Assembly (NCBI GenBank): GCA_033782935.1
Contig: JAWQEG010001327.1
Location: forward strand, 291,001-355,000
Origin: Petrolisthes cinctipes
Lineage: Eukaryota; Arthropoda; Malacostraca; Decapoda; Porcellanidae
DNA: 64,000 bases
Reading direction: 5' to 3'
This document shows, one piece after another, positions 47,136 to 61,631 of the stretch (position 1 is its first letter; each line of letters opens with the position of its first letter). The translations under genes were made by a program, and so were the position numbers. Under the pieces are notes generated by a model that did no database searches, had not been told where the DNA came from, and saw only the letters and a list, made by a program, of their open reading frames with translations.

Positions 47136-47705
47136 GTACGAGCAGTACTTGAAATGTTGTGTAGCAAGCTTATCGCTGTTTAACAGCACTTTGTTTACTT
47201 CTTGCCATCTTTAAATGTATATTGATATCAATTTCCACTGTAATCAATGAGAAATATTCACTAAATATGATGATATCCTGACCCCATATGGTGCACGTCG
47301 TTAACTTCTACCAGCTTTTACTACACCTCCCGAGGTGTTGTTATTAACGACGTCGCTAACGCGTCCGTGACGACTTAATTTTGCTTCTTGGATCGTGGCG
47401 TCGGTAGTGGCCGACGTTGATTCCTCCTGACCATGCCACGAAACAAACAAGCTCCTTCCATATAGGTGTGTGTGTTTCGTGGCAATATTTGAAGGACTCG
47501 CTAACCTCCAATTTTCTGACAACATCACGGGGTTAATTATTATTATTATTATAGTGATTGAAATATAGGTTGAATGTCTTAATCTAAAACATGTCAATTG
47601 TTTTATTTACTGGATTGTGTGTGTGTTGTGGACGGACACTTTAAACATATATACGAGCATACAGTGTGTGTGTGTGTGTGTGTCAATATCGAGGGTAAAC
47701 ACACT
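47136..47705. other. Non-coding spacer before copy B
   Basis: It includes GCCACGAAACA and TTTCGTGGCAATATTTGAAGG near 47433-47500, also seen inside intron 1 of the repeat genes (9668-9725, 54140-54195), an ATT run near 47537 and a short TG tract near 47663. No gene seen. Confidence 0.5.
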
Positions 47706-47729
47706 GAACACATATACGAGCCTACAGTA

Positions 47730-47760
<31 letters not shown>

Positions 47761-48299
47761 TAGAATATTGTCACTACTGTAATGAATGGTACTGGCAACT
47801 ATCACCCAAACTTTGTAACCCTCTTGTATATTAATTAACCCATAACGTCAAGAAAATACCCCCTACATCGTCGTCAACTCACAACATATTCCAAGATGCT
47901 GGGAGTGACGGTGTAGCTGCTGCCCTCTCCTATATAGTGACGTGTATAAATGAGGTGTGGTCATCTAGTGAGACAGAAGAGAAGCTATGGTACTGTACCA
48001 ACATCACCACCACGAAGCTCCACTGTCTCATCTAGTGTGTGTGTGTGTGTATGTGTGTGTAACTCCTCTTGTCTCCTGTATAGTGACGTGTATAAATAAG
48101 GTGTGGTCATCTAGTGTGTGTGTGTGTGTGTGTAACTCCTCTTGTCTCCTATATAGTGACGTGTATAAATAAGGTGTGGTCATCTAGTGGGACAGAAAAG
48201 AAGCTATGGTTCCAACATCACCATCACGAAGCTCCACTGCCTCATCTGGTGCGACACCCAATAGGCCTAATCTCGGGGCCTCACAAGAGTCACAGGGCA

Positions 48300-48303
48300 A
48301 AAA

Positions 48304-48362
<59 letters not shown>
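48300..48362. repeat. A tract plus (TA)25
   Basis: Expanded counterpart of 3478-3519. Confidence 0.9.
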
Positions 48363-48365
<3 letters not shown>

Positions 48366-48566
48366 TAATGAATAACGAAATATAATTAACATGATACACA
48401 GATGTCCAAATAATTTTACAAACAAATAAATATATTTTTCTAAACAACAATACAATTTCACGAAACAAAACAAATACAAAGTGTGAAAAAAAGGACGAAA
48501 ATCACTGCATTCTGTAAATTACATAAATATTCCTGTGTTCAGTCACGAGCATTAATAAGTATCCAA

Positions 48567-48782
48567 GTATGTATGTATGTATGTATGTAACAGGATAATA
48601 AGTGTTGGAATAATTGGTATTTATGTATGTATGTATGATAATTAAGTATGTATGTATGTCAGATGAATTAATAAATATGTATATATGTATGTATGTATGT
48701 ATGTATGTCAGATGAATTAATAAATATGTATATATGTATGTATGTATGTGTTGTATGTTATGTATGTATGTATGTATGTCAG
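48567..48782. repeat. (GTAT)n microsatellite, copy B
   Basis: Shorter counterpart of 3717-4093. Confidence 0.9.
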
Positions 48783-48960
48783 ATGATTCACAACAACAAC
48801 AACATCACCTGAGTACTAATTTTCGCTCGTGACTGAACACCTAATAATATTTTTCCCAACACTTACCTGTGGTGTAGTGTGATGCAAGAATGGCCATGGT
48901 GTTAACGATGGCTTGGTATGGGTACGATGGATACGATACACCATGGCTTTTCCTACCTGC

Positions 48961-48985
48961 AAAAAAAAAAAAAAAAAAAAAAAAA

Positions 48986-49019
<34 letters not shown>

Positions 49020-49148
49020 GTGATAATAATAATGATAATAATAATAATAATAATGATAGTTATAATGATAATAATGATAATACTACTAATAATAATAATG
49101 ATAATAATAATAATAATAATTATAATAATAATGATAATAGTGATAATG

Positions 49149-49191
<43 letters not shown>

Positions 49192-49310
49192 TAATAATAA
49201 AAGTAATAATGATAATAGTAATGATAATAATAAAATAACAGTAACAATAATAATAATAATAAAAATATTAATAAAAATAATAATAAAAATAACAGTAATA
49301 ATAATAAATA
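48961..49310. repeat. A tract plus (AAT)n, copy B
   Basis: Counterpart of 4278-4604 with a longer A tract and purer AAT runs. Confidence 0.9.
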
Positions 49311-49324
49311 GATAAATAAAAATA

Positions 49325-49470
49325 ACGAGTTTGTATTAATATTTTCGGTGGCCTTATAGTTACTAGAATTGGAAGAGAAAAAAAATATTCTCAGCCCATC
49401 ACCTGAGAGGATTCGAACTCCCGACCTATAAGTTACTAGTCCAGAACACTAATCACTCAACCACCTCCCC
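49325..49470 (-). mobile_element. tRNA-derived SINE, copy B
   Basis: Same tRNA-like head as 4605-4760; one substitution gives GGGAGTTCGAATCC at the B box, closer to consensus. Confidence 0.55.
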
Positions 49471-49711
49471 TATGTATGTATGTATGTACAGTATGTATGT
49501 ATGTATGTATGTATGGTCTAAAAATGAAAAATGCTCAAACTTGCTAATGACATAAAAAAAAATATATATTGGTTGGTCAAAACGCAGAACTTTTCCAAAA
49601 ATAAAAATAACAAATAAAAATTTTCTTGTGCTTTTCCACCCATACAAGAGTGAGGGAACTTTTTCTGTCCGTGTTGCCTGGGAAGGAATTTGAATGCTTC
49701 TGATTCCTCCA

Positions 49712-50205
49712 TAGACAGACAGACACACACACAGTCAAACACACACACACACACACACACTGATACACAGACAGGCACACACACAGACAGACACACACAC
49801 TGACAGACAGCCACACACAGACACTGGCAGACAGACACATAGACAGACACACACATACAGACACACACACACTGACACAGACACACAGACAGATCCACAG
49901 ACAGATAGACACACACAGACAGACAGACACACAGACAGACACACACACACAGACAGACACACACAGGCAGACATACAGACAGACACACACACAGACAGAC
50001 AGACACACACAGACACAGATACACACAGACACACACACACAGATACACAGACAGACACACACACAGACAGACACACACAAACACACACAGACAGACAGAC
50101 AGACACACACACAGACAGAGACACACACACACAGACAGACACACACACACACACACACAGACAGACACACACACACACACACACACACAGACAGACACAC
50201 ATACA
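49712..50205. repeat. (CA)n/(CAGA)n, copy B
   Basis: Counterpart of 5005-5450 with a different order of CA and CAGA blocks. Confidence 0.9.
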
Positions 50206-50221
50206 AACAAAGTCTCCAAAA

Positions 50222-50520
50222 ATTGTATTCTGAAGTAATCTTATGTTTGGGGATATATTTTTGGAGGAATTTGAAGGGTTCTAATTCCTTCAAAGTATAC
50301 TCCATAATAAAACAAATCCTCCAATTGTATCATTAATTAATATTATGTTTGGTTTGGAGGATTTGGAGGCTTCTGATTCCTCCAAAGTATAACAGATCCT
50401 CAAATTGCATCATTAAGTAATCTTATGTTTGGTTTGGAGGAATTTGAAGGCTTCTGATTCCTCCAAAGTATACTACATAAGAAACAGATATAGTTTGGAG
50501 GAATCAGTAACCATCAATTC
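50222..50520. repeat. 90-100-bp tandem repeat, copy B
   Basis: Counterpart of 5465-5765. The (GA)n run follows at 50631-50687, then a dispersed TGGAGTGCCTTGATTC repeat at 50690-50835. Confidence 0.6.
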
Positions 50521-50627
50521 AATAAACAAACACCTTTGAATAATCAGGTGGGTATTTTTTTTCTGTGTGTGTGTTTTTTTATGGATTAGTTGTGAGTGTT
50601 TTAAAAGGACACTATCTTGTTGCAAAT

Positions 50628-50690
<63 letters not shown>

Positions 50691-50846
50691 AGGGAGTAAT
50701 TCACTTTTGTTACATTGGAGTGCCTTGATTCATACCAAAGTATGCCAGGAAACAGGACCAGAGGAAATAATGGCGTTTGTTCTGTTGCTTGGAATAGTTT
50801 GGAGGAATCGGTTGCTCCAGATTTACCAACACCTTAGAGCTTAGAC

Positions 50847-51085
50847 AAACACACAGACAGGCACACAGACAGACACAGACAGACAGACAGACAGACACAG
50901 ACAGACAGACAGACAGACACAGAGACAGACATACAGACACACACACACAGACACACACTACCCAACAACACACACACAGACAGACAGACACACACACACA
51001 CACACACAGACAGACAGACACACAGACATTACCCAACAACACACACAGACAGACTGACACAGACAGACACACACACACACACACT
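50847..51085. repeat. (CAGA)n/(CA)n minisatellite, copy B
   Basis: Counterpart of 6183-6404. A 31-bp T tract lies at 51291-51321. Confidence 0.85.
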
Positions 51086-51288
51086 ACCCCTTCCCTCAGT
51101 AACTAAAATTGTCTAGTGTTAGTCAGAAGAAAGAAAAAAATTCCATATGTCGAAATCCACTCTGTTTTCAAAAGTTAGTTGGTTGGTTCGTGTGTGTGTG
51201 AATTTTTATTTTATTTTATATTTTGGAATAGGTCGATTTTTGGTGACCAATTTTATGATGCGAGCCGTGAGTGTATGTGTGTGTGTAT

Positions 51289-51323
<35 letters not shown>

Positions 51324-51439
51324 ATATAGCCCTCCCCCCTCTCCTCTCTCTCATGTGTGGGCAGGCATCTTGAACTTTTCAGAAATTTTCGAGTTTTTAG
51401 AAAAGTATGTGTTTTATTGTTTTATGTGCTGGTGTAGTT

Positions 51440-52023
51440 ACGTGTGTGTGTGTGTATGTGTTTTGTTCGGTAGTGTGTGTGTGTGTGTTTTATTTTTTGT
51501 TCGGTAGTGTGTGTGGGTGTGTTGTGTTCAGTAGTGTGTGTGTGTGTGTGTGTGCGTTTTGTTTGGTACTGTGTGTATGTGTGTGTTATTGGGTAGTGTA
51601 TGTGTGTGTATGTGTTTTGTTCGGTAGTGTATGTGTGTGTGTGTTTTGTTCGGTAGTGTGTGTGTGTGTGTGTGTGTTTTGTTCGGTAGTGTGTGTGTGT
51701 GTGTGTTTTTATTTGTTAGGTAGTGTGTGTGTTGTGTTCGGTAGTGTGTGTGTGTGTGTGTGTTTTGTTGGGTAGTGTGTGTGTGTATGTGTTTTGTTCG
51801 GTAGTGTGTGTGTGTGTGTTTTGTTCGGTAGTGTGTGTGTGTGTTGTTCGGTAGTATATGTGTGTGTGTGTGTGTGTGTGTATGTTGTTCGGTTGTGTGT
51901 GTGTGTGTTGTTGTGTAGTGTGTGTGTGTGTATGTGATTTGTTGGATAGTGTGTGTGTGTTTTGTTCGGTAGTGTGTGTGTATGTACGGTATGTGTTTTG
52001 TTCTGTTGTGTGTGTGTGTTGTT

Positions 52024-52085
<62 letters not shown>

Positions 52086-52390
52086 GTCTTAGCTGAGTTG
52101 AATACATCTGTAGTTGCTGATGTTTAAATGTAAAAGGACACACACACACACACACACACACATACATACACACACTACCCAACAAACACACTACCCAATA
52201 CCGAACAAAACACACACACAATACCCAACACTATCCAACAAAACACACACATACATTACCCAATAACACACACACACACACAGTAACTAACAAAGCACAT
52301 ATACACACTACCTAACAAAACATACACACAGTACCCAATACCCAACAGAACACACACACACACACACATACACACACACACACACACACA
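51440..52390. repeat. Inverted minisatellite arms around (TA)29, copy B
   Basis: Left arm 51440-52024 with TTTTGTTCGGTAG phrases, TA core 52025-52083, right arm 52138-52390 with the complementary phrases. The layout is the same as 6770-7745 with a core about half as long. Confidence 0.85.
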
Positions 52391-52549
52391 TCAGCAACAA
52401 ACCAAACCAACCAACCAAACCAACCTTTCTCAAAATCTCACCCTTGCATGCGACGGAAGAAAGTCTATGAAAAATAATGTCCGGTCGAAGGAAAGAACCG
52501 AATCAGACGACAACATGAGGTGGTCAAGTTGGTGTAGCAGGTCACGAGC

Positions 52550-53045
52550 CGTCCAGGACCCGATGGAGTATATAAGACAAGTGTGTGTGTGTGTGGAACG
52601 GTAGCTGCTTGAGGTACAGTATAGGACAGGCAACACACACACACAACGCAAGCAACTCAGGACCCGGTGGGGTATATAAGACAAGTGTGTGTGTGGAACA
52701 GTAGCCGCTTCAGGCATAGGATAGGCAACACACACACACAACACACACACACATACAACCTGCTTAAGAGTATATAAGACAGTGTGTGTGTAACAGTACA
52801 ACACACACACAACACACGCAACCCAGGACCTGGTGGAATATATAAGACAGTGTGTGTGTTTGTGGAACGGTAGCTGCTTGAGGCATAGGACAGGCAACAC
52901 ACACACACAACACACGCAACTCAGGACCCGGTGGAGTATATAAGACAGTGTGTGTGTGTGTGTGGAACGGTAGCCGCTTGAGGTGTAGGACAGGCAACAC
53001 GTACACACAACACACACATATATACACATACAACACACGCTGTCT
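52550..53045. repeat. TATATAAG minisatellite, copy B
   Basis: Five or six units as at 7900-8400, each with GTATATAAGACA. Unit number is conserved while internal TG runs vary. Confidence 0.7.
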
Positions 53046-53391
53046 TAGGGTGTCGCTATAGCACAGTTGGGGGTCGCTATAGCAAAGTTGGGGGTTGTAG
53101 CAAAGTTGGGGTTTGTAGCAAAGTTATAACACCATCCATCGTCGTCTCAGCCACTACAAGGAACACACCACCACAACACCAATAGAGCCATCATTACACA
53201 CACACCACAACAACAACCATCGTAAAAAAATAACCTTAACTATCGTCCCAGTCACAACAACAGTCATCGTAGTAACACCATCCATCGTCGTTTTAGCCAC
53301 TACAAGGAACACGAAGGGAGCTATCGATACCCACAACAACAGTCATTGTAGTAACACCATCCATCGTATCAAGCACGTCGTTGCAGAGGAA

Positions 53392-53815
53392 TACTTTTCC
53401 TTCTCTGTGCTTTCTTCATTTTCCTTCTCTGTGCTTTCTTTACTTTCCTCCTCTGTGCTTTCTTCACTTTCCCTTTCTTCACTTTCCTTCTCTGTGATTT
53501 CTTCACTTTCCCTTTCTTCATTTTCATTCTCTGTGCTTTCTTCATTTTCCTTCTCTGTGCTTTGTCGATTTTCCTTTTGTGCTTTCTTCATTTTCCTTCT
53601 CTGTGCTTTCTTGCTTCTCCCTTCTTTCTGTGCTTTCTCGATCTTCCTTCCTTCCCCCTTTCTTCCATAAATCCCTCAGCCCCACATACATACTCCTTCT
53701 CGATCTTCCTTCTCCCTTCTTTCCCTGCTTTCTCGATCTTCCTTCTCCCTTCTTTCTCTGCTTTCTCGATCTTCCTTTTCCCTTTATTCTGTGCCTTTTT
53801 CAACTTTCCCTCTTC
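53392..53815. repeat. Pyrimidine-rich minisatellites, copy B
   Basis: Near-identical counterpart of 8745-9170, immediately upstream of the copy B start codon. Confidence 0.75.
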
Positions 53816-53874
53816 ATAAATCACTCGTCCTAGCCAGCCAGAAAACAAGCCAGAAAGCCAGCCAGAAAGCCACC

Positions 53875-56800
53875 ATGGTAAGTGTCTTGGCTTTTTGAGT
53901 GAATTTTGAGTGAGTTTTGAGTTAATTTAAGGGAATAATATACTTTTGTTACATTGGAGTGCCTTGATTCCTACAAATTATGCCAGGAAACAAACCCAGA
54001 TGAAGAAAAGTAATGGTATCCTGTTGCCTGGAATAGTTTGGAGGATTTGGTTGCTCCAGATTTACCAACACAAAACTTCCCCCTTATGGACCCTGTGATC
54101 ATGAATGAGAACTGGAGGCTTTTGTTTCCTCCTGTCTATGCCACGAAACACGCTCCTTCCAAATAGGTGGTGTTTCGTGGCAATATCTGAAGGACTCACT
54201 AACCTCCAATTTTCTGACTACAACACGTGGGTCCTATTTTTGGTCAATTTTGGGGCTACTGCTTCCTCCAAACTATGACAGGAAACAAATTCACCTCAAT
54301 GTTACTAATAGGGGCTCCTGACCTAACCTAATCTAACCCAATCTAACCTGACCTAACCTAACCTAACCTAATCTAACCTGAACTAACCTAACCTAATCTA
54401 AACTAATCTAACCTGATCTAGCCTAACCTAACCTAACCTAACCTAACCTGATTAACCTAACCAAACCTAACCTAATCTTAACTAGTATAACCCAATCCAA
54501 CCTAATTCAACCTAACCTAACATAACCTTACCCAATCTAACCTCACCTAACTTGACCTAACCTAACCAAACGTAACCTAACTTGACCTAACCTCCAACCA
54601 ACAGATGACACACGTGGTAGCGGTGGTCATGGTGGTGTCAGCTATGGCCGTGCTGTGTTCCTCTCTGCCCGGGGAATCATTTGTCCAACCCACGAGTACC
54701 AAGGCATTTCCAGGAGCAGCCCACACCATCACTGATAAACCAACATGTAGCACCGCCAACGCCGCCTTCTACAGCAACGACATCAACCCGAGTCCTGGCA
54801 TTCCTGACCAACCTATTATTCCACCGGTGCATGCCCAGGTTTTCACGAGAGACCAACAAGACCCATCCTCCATCAGCGTCAACCCGAGTCCTAGCATTCC
54901 TGACCAACTTAATATTCTACCAGTGCATGCCCAGGTTTTCACGAGAGACCAACAAGACCCAATCTCCTTCAGCGTCAACCCAAGTCCTGACCAACCTGAC
55001 CAACCTAATCTTTTACCGGTGCATGCCCAGGTACTTCCGAAAGACCAACAAGATCCAACCTCCTTCAGCGTCAACCCGATTCCTGACCAACCTGACCAAC
55101 CTAATATTTTACAAGTGCATGCCCAGGTTTTCACGAGAGACCAACAACACCCATCCACCTTCAGCGTCGATACCAACCCTGAGACCGCTAGCAGTGATTC
55201 TACCTTCAGAACGCGTCATGCTCGTTCCTATAACCGCGAAAATAAATCCATTCAATCTTTCCATTTAATTAAATATAGTAGTAGTGAGAGTGCAGGGAAA
55301 CATATCCATCATGCACACGCCATTAGCCTTCCTGAAACCACACCGATCTCAGAGTCCATGCCAGCACGCTCTACTAACCAACTCCAAAAGGAATTACCAT
55401 ATATTACCCAAGGAGAGGAGCTGGAACCAATGCCTCAATTTGATTCTACACAACCCTCATTGAATCAGAGTCCTACACCAATACCAACTTCCACTACACC
55501 ACCATCGACACCAATACCAACTTCTACTACACCACCATCTACACCAATAACCACTTCTACTAAACCACCATCTACACCAATACCAACTTCTACTACACCA
55601 CCATCTACACCAATACCCACTTCTACTACACCACCATCTACACCAATACTAACTTTTACTACACCACCATCTACACCAATAACCACTTCCACTACACCAA
55701 TAGCCACTTCGACTACACCACCATCTACACCAATAACCACTTCCACTACACCAATAGCCACTTCGACTACACCACCATCTTCTTCAATAACCACTTCGAC
55801 TACACCACCATCTGTGATCATGGTACCCGCCCCAACTATAGTGCCTCGTGCCCCAAGGAAATCCAACAACCCACCTGCACCAACGATCATACCACAAGAA
55901 CCCATGTATACTTACCCATCAGAACCACCCATGTATACTTACCCTACAGAACCACCCATGTATACTTACCCATCAGAACCACCCATGTATACTTACCCTA
56001 CAGAACCACCCATGTATACTTACCCATCAGAACCACCCATGTATACTTACCCTACAGAACCACCCATGTATACTTACCCATCAGAACCACCCATGTATAC
56101 TTACCCTACAGAACCACCCATGTATACTTACCCTACAGAACCACCCATGTATACTTACCCATCAGAACCACCCATGTATACTTACCCTACAGAACCACCC
56201 ATGTATACTTACCCTACAAAACCATCAATGATTACTTACTTACCACAAGATTCGACGACTACTCACACCCAACCAAAACCACCCAAGACTACTCACATCC
56301 AGCCAAAACCACCCAAGACTACTCACACCCAGCCAAATTTACCCATATTCAGCAGACCACTTCCTTATGTACTTCCAATTTCACCCATAAAAATTACACC
56401 CATAATATCAGCACCCAAGACTACTCACCCACGAGTATCACAGAAGACTACTCACCCACCACCAGCACCCACCACGATCACTCACCCACCACCAGCAGCA
56501 CCCATGGCCACTCATCCACCACCATCACCCAAGACTACTCACCCACCACCAGTACCCAAGACTAATCACCCACGAGTATCACAGAAGACTACTCACCCAC
56601 CACCAGCACCCACTACTTCAGCACCCATGACTACTCACCCACCACCAGCACCCATGACCACTCACCCACCACCAGCACCCAAGACCTCAACACCCATAAC
56701 CACTCACCCAGCACCACCAGCAGCACCCAAGGCCACTCACCCACTACCACCAGCACCCACGATCACTCACCCACTACCACCAGCACCCATGACTTCAGCA

Positions 56801-59800
56801 CCCAAAACCACTCACCCACCACCAGCACCCAAGACCACTCACCCACCACTAGCACCCATGACTTCAACACCCATAACCACTCACCCACTGCCAGCACCCA
56901 AGACCACTCACCCACCACTAGCACCCATGACTTCAACACCCATAACCACTCACCCATTGCCAGCACCCATAACTTCAGCACCCAAGACTACTCACCCACC
57001 AGCAGCACCCAAGACTATTCACCCAGCAACAGCACCCAAGACTACTCACCCACCAGCAGCAATATCACCCAAGCCCACTCACCCAACACCAGCAGCACCC
57101 AAAACCACTTACCCAGCACCACCAGCACCCTACACCACTCACCCAGCACCACCAGCACCCTACACCACTCACCCAGCACCAGCACCCATAACTTCAGCAC
57201 CCATGACCACTCACCCAGCATCACCAACACCCAAAACCACTCACCCAGCACCACCAACACCTACGATCACTCACCCACTACCACCAGCACCCACGATCAC
57301 TCACCCACTACCACCAGCACCCAAGACTACTCACCCACCAGCAGCAATATCACCCAAGCCCACTCACCCAACACCAGCAGCACCCAAAACCACTTACCCA
57401 GCACCACCAGCACCCTACACCACTCACCCAGCACCACCAGCACCCTACACCACTCACCCAGCACCAGCACCCATAACTTCAGCACCCATGACCACTCACC
57501 CAGCATCACCAACACCCAAAACCACTCACCCAGCACCACCAACACCTACGATCACTCACCCACTACCACCAGCACCCACGATCACTCACCCACTACCACC
57601 AGCACCCAAGACTACTCACCCACCAGCAGCAGCAGCACCCAAGACCACTCACCCACCAGCAGCAGTAGCACCTAAGACCACTCACCCACCAGCAGCACCC
57701 ACAACCTCTCACACCCAACCAAAACCACCCAAGGCCACTCCCCCAGCACCCAAGACCACTCACCCACCAGCAGCACCCATAACCTCTCACACCCAACCAA
57801 AACCACCCAAGGCCACTCCCCCACCACCACCAGCACCCAAGCCCACTCCCCCAGCACCACCAGCACCCAAGCCCACTCACCCAGCACCAGCACCCAACAC
57901 CACTCACCCACCCACAGCGAAACAACCCGCTGCGAAAACAGACTTACCCAACCATCCCTTTAACCAACCCTTTCCTGTGGCACTACATAATGACATCAAT
58001 AGCATCAACTTGCGTCGTCAGGGCAAGAGTTACATGAAAGACCATCAACAAAGTATGTTTAAGGGTCTGTGGAACATGACAGACCATCAACACCGCATAT
58101 TTAAGGGTCCAGGGAACACGAAAGACCATCGCTATCGTATGTTTAAAGGTCCGGGCCAATTCCAGGGTAAGAGTTACATGAAAGACCATCGCCAAAGTAT
58201 GTTTAAGGGTCCAGGAAACATGAAAGACCATCAACAACGTATCTTTAAGGGTCCAGGGAAATTCCAGCAGCCGTGGTCGATACCAAGAAAACCACAACAA
58301 CAGCAACAATCTTTTTACATGTGGTCCCCTGTCTATCAGTACCAGCCTATGTTTAAGCCCATGAATTTTGGACCTGTGTTTATGCCTGGAATGTCACTCT
58401 GGGGGCGTCAAAGGTCCCCATATCATCTCCTCTACCCACAATACCAGCAGAAGAAGATGATGAAGAATAAGCTACAACATCATTACTTCCAACAACAACA
58501 ACACACACAACAACAGTATAAACCCCAGTACTACAACTACCAACATCACAACCAAAAGATGAAACAATACCACTACTACGACGACTACCAGAAGCAGAAA
58601 CAACACTACTACAACGACAGCGACTACCAGAAGCAGAAACAACACGATCGCTACAACCAGAAACAACCCAACTACTACAACGACAATTACAACCAGAAAC
58701 TACAAAAAAACAACCACGACAATTACAACCAGAAACAACAAGAACACTACCATGACAACTACAACCAGAAACAACAAAAATATTACCACGACAACTACAA
58801 CCAGAAACAGCAAGAACACTACAACGACAATTACAACCAGAAACAACAAGAACACTACCACCACAACTACAACCAGAAACAACAAGAACACTACCATGAC
58901 AACTACAACCAAAAGCAAGAGTATCAACAACAAGAGCAGGACCAAATGCAGCAGCAGCAGGAGTACCAACAAGAAGAGAAGCAGGAGTACCAACAAAAAC
59001 AGCAGGACCATACGCAGCAGAAACAGGAGTACCAACAAAAACAGCAGGACCATATGCAGCAGAAACAGGAGTACCAACAAAAACAGCAGGACCATATGCA
59101 GTGGAAACAGGAGTACCAACAAAAACAGCAGGACCATATGCAGTGGAAACAGGAGTACCAACAAAAACAGCAGGACCATATGCAGCAGAAACAGGAGTAC
59201 CAACAAAAACAGCAGGACCATATGCAGTGGAAACAGGAGTACCAACAAAAACAGCAGGACCATATGCAGCAGAAACAGGAGTACCAACAAGAGCAGGTGT
59301 ATCAGCAGGAAGCCTCATCATCAGAGTGTCCTACCTGTGGACCAGAGTATAGGTGTGTCAACTTTTGCTATCGGATTTTGCCATCTACGACTTCGGTGGA
59401 TCCTAGTATAGATTATCCTCCTCCTCAGACGACAACAGCAGAAGAATCCACTACAACAACAACAACAACTGAAGAACCCACAACCACAACAACAGAAGAA
59501 TCCACTATAACCACAACAACAACAACAACTGAGGAACCCACAACCACCACAACTAAAGAACCCACAACCACCACAACAACTGAAGAACCCTCAACCACCA
59601 CAAAAACTGAAGAACCCCCTACAACAACTGAAGAACCCACTACAACAACAATAACAGAAGAACCCACAACCACCACAAAAACAACTGAAGAACCCACTAC
59701 AACAACAACAACTGAAGAACCCACTACAACAACAACTGAAGAACCCACAACCACAACAACAGAAGAACCCACAACCACAACAACTGAAGAACCCACAACC

Positions 59801-60202
59801 ACAACAACAACAGAAGAACCCACAACCACCACTACAACTGAAGAACCCACAACCACCACCACAACTGAAGAACCCACAACCACCACCACAACTGAAGAAC
59901 CCACAACCACAACAACAACAACAACTGAAGAACCCACAACCACAACAACAACTGAAGAACCCACTACAACAACAACTAAAACTCCTCGACAACCCTCTCC
60001 TCCTGTAGCCTGTTCACCAGCTACAACTACAACTACTACTACTACTACAACAACGCCTCCACCAACAACTACAACTACTGCAACAACCCCAACAACAACC
60101 ACTTCAACAACGACAACCCCAACAACAACAACAACCACTGCTACAACCCCCAAAAGATGCAAACCGAGGAATGCAATGCAAATCTTACACCTCTCCCCAT
60201 AA
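53875..60202 (+). CDS. Giant secreted low-complexity (mucin-like) repeat protein, copy B
   Basis: Same gene structure as copy A: an ATG-only exon 1 (53875-53877) before GTAAGT, intron 53878-54604, and exon 2 54605-60202 with 1865 codons. The signal peptide, Cys segment (CPTCGPEYRCVNFC) and Thr-rich tail are almost identical to A. Repeat blocks differ: four IPDQP/HAQV units instead of three, extra TPITTSTTPIATS units, about 12 PPMYTYP units, only three TTHTQPKPP units in the first run (A has about nine), a much longer TTHPPPAP block that includes a 285-bp internal duplication (about 57040-57325 and 57325-57610), five KDH/MFKGPGN units instead of eight, and more KQEYQQKQQDHMQ units. The frame stays open through all these changes, which implies selection on both copies or very recent duplication. 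Confidence 0.82.
54315..54600. repeat. CCTAA telomere-like array in intron 1, copy B
   Basis: Counterpart of 9843-10131 with an extra CTAACCCAATCTAACC unit early and fewer units in the middle. Confidence 0.85.
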
Positions 60203-60453
60203 ATTAATTTGTCCTGATCCACCCCCGCCCCCCCCCCAAAAAAAAAAAAAAACACACACACACACATACACACACACAATAACGTTTTTAATTATTTTTT
60301 TTTATTAATTAATTTTTTGTGTTAGTGAGTTTTAAGGAGGTCTATGTTTCCTCTAAAAAAAAAAAACCAACAGCTCCCCTATTTGTACCACTGAGGGGGT
60401 CTGTGTCCTGGCATAGTTTGGAGGAATCAAGGCACTCCAGTGTAACAAAAGTG

Positions 60454-61506
60454 AATTACCACCTTAATCATGCTTTTTCTTTTAATGATAAATTCTTCAT
60501 TCAGCGTTTTGGCAATGCTATGGGGTCGCCATTATCCCCCATCTTTAGTAATTTGTATATGGAATTTTTTGAAACTGAGTTATTATCCAACATTGCACCC
60601 CCAAATCTAATATGGCATAGGTATGTAGATGACATTTACTCTCAATAATTTTGAAGATTTCTTTTGCAAATTAAATGACTTGGTTCCATCTATCAATTTC
60701 AAAATTGAATGGGAAATTGATGGGTCCCTACCCTTCCTTGATGTTTTGGTTACTAAAATTAATGACTTCCCTACTTTCACTGTCTACAGGAAACCCACTC
60801 ATTGTGATGTGTACATTCATGTTTTCTCTTATCATAATGATTCTATCAAAATGTCTGTCATATCTACCTTGTTTCTCAGAGCATTAAGAATTTGTAGCCC
60901 CAAAAATTTAGAGGTAGAAAACAACTAAATTTGGATTATATTCCGTAACTTGAAATATCCTGATTGGTTTATCAGAAAAGCTTATTATAAGGTTAGGAAA
61001 ACCTTCTATGTTCCTAAATGTCAGTCAGAAAAGAAACCTTATTTATGTCTTCCTTATGTAAAAAGTCTGGAAAAATTCAGTCCGTTAGCAGAGAACTTGA
61101 TGTAAACATAGCCTTCAGTATCAAAACTATTCTTGTAAGAAATAATGCAACTGTTCAGCTCCAAGCAGGAGTATACAAAATTCCTTGCAAAGACTGTGAC
61201 TTAGTTTATATAGGTGAAACTGGGAGATCTTTAGATGTTAGAATGAAAGAACATAAACGTGATATGACGAATTGTAATACAAATAATGCTAACTTTGTCC
61301 ATGCATATGACAACAACCACTGTATTGATTGGAATTCTGGTAAAATGATAATTAAGTGCAACAATTTCAAGAAACGTAGAATATTAGAATCAGTATGTAT
61401 ACAGCACTATAAAAACTTTAACTTAAATGAAGGTATGTTCAAACTAGATCCATTAATGAGAGCACTAGTGGTCAAATCCCTCCCAGATGTGGGGTCGGGT
61501 CCCTGA
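60454..61506 (+). pseudogene. Penelope-like element RT/GIY-YIG, copy B
   Basis: Same truncated element as 15414-16471, with RT motif GNAMGSPLSPIF, YVDD and GIY-YIG nuclease (GVYKI...VYIGETGRSLDVRMKEHK). After YVDDIYS it has a 16-bp deletion where copy A has a TAG. The TAA after EVENN and the frameshift before the nuclease are shared, so those two predate the duplication. Confidence 0.9.
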
Positions 61507-61631
61507 AGAATGGCCAGGTCAGGTCGGTTGGGTGAGGTGAGGTGAGGTGTGGTCTGTCTGTCATCAGAACACACCTTGTCCCTCCCTCCCCCTGTCAGCT
61601 ACTTATTTTCCTTTCATTCAACTCTGTACTG

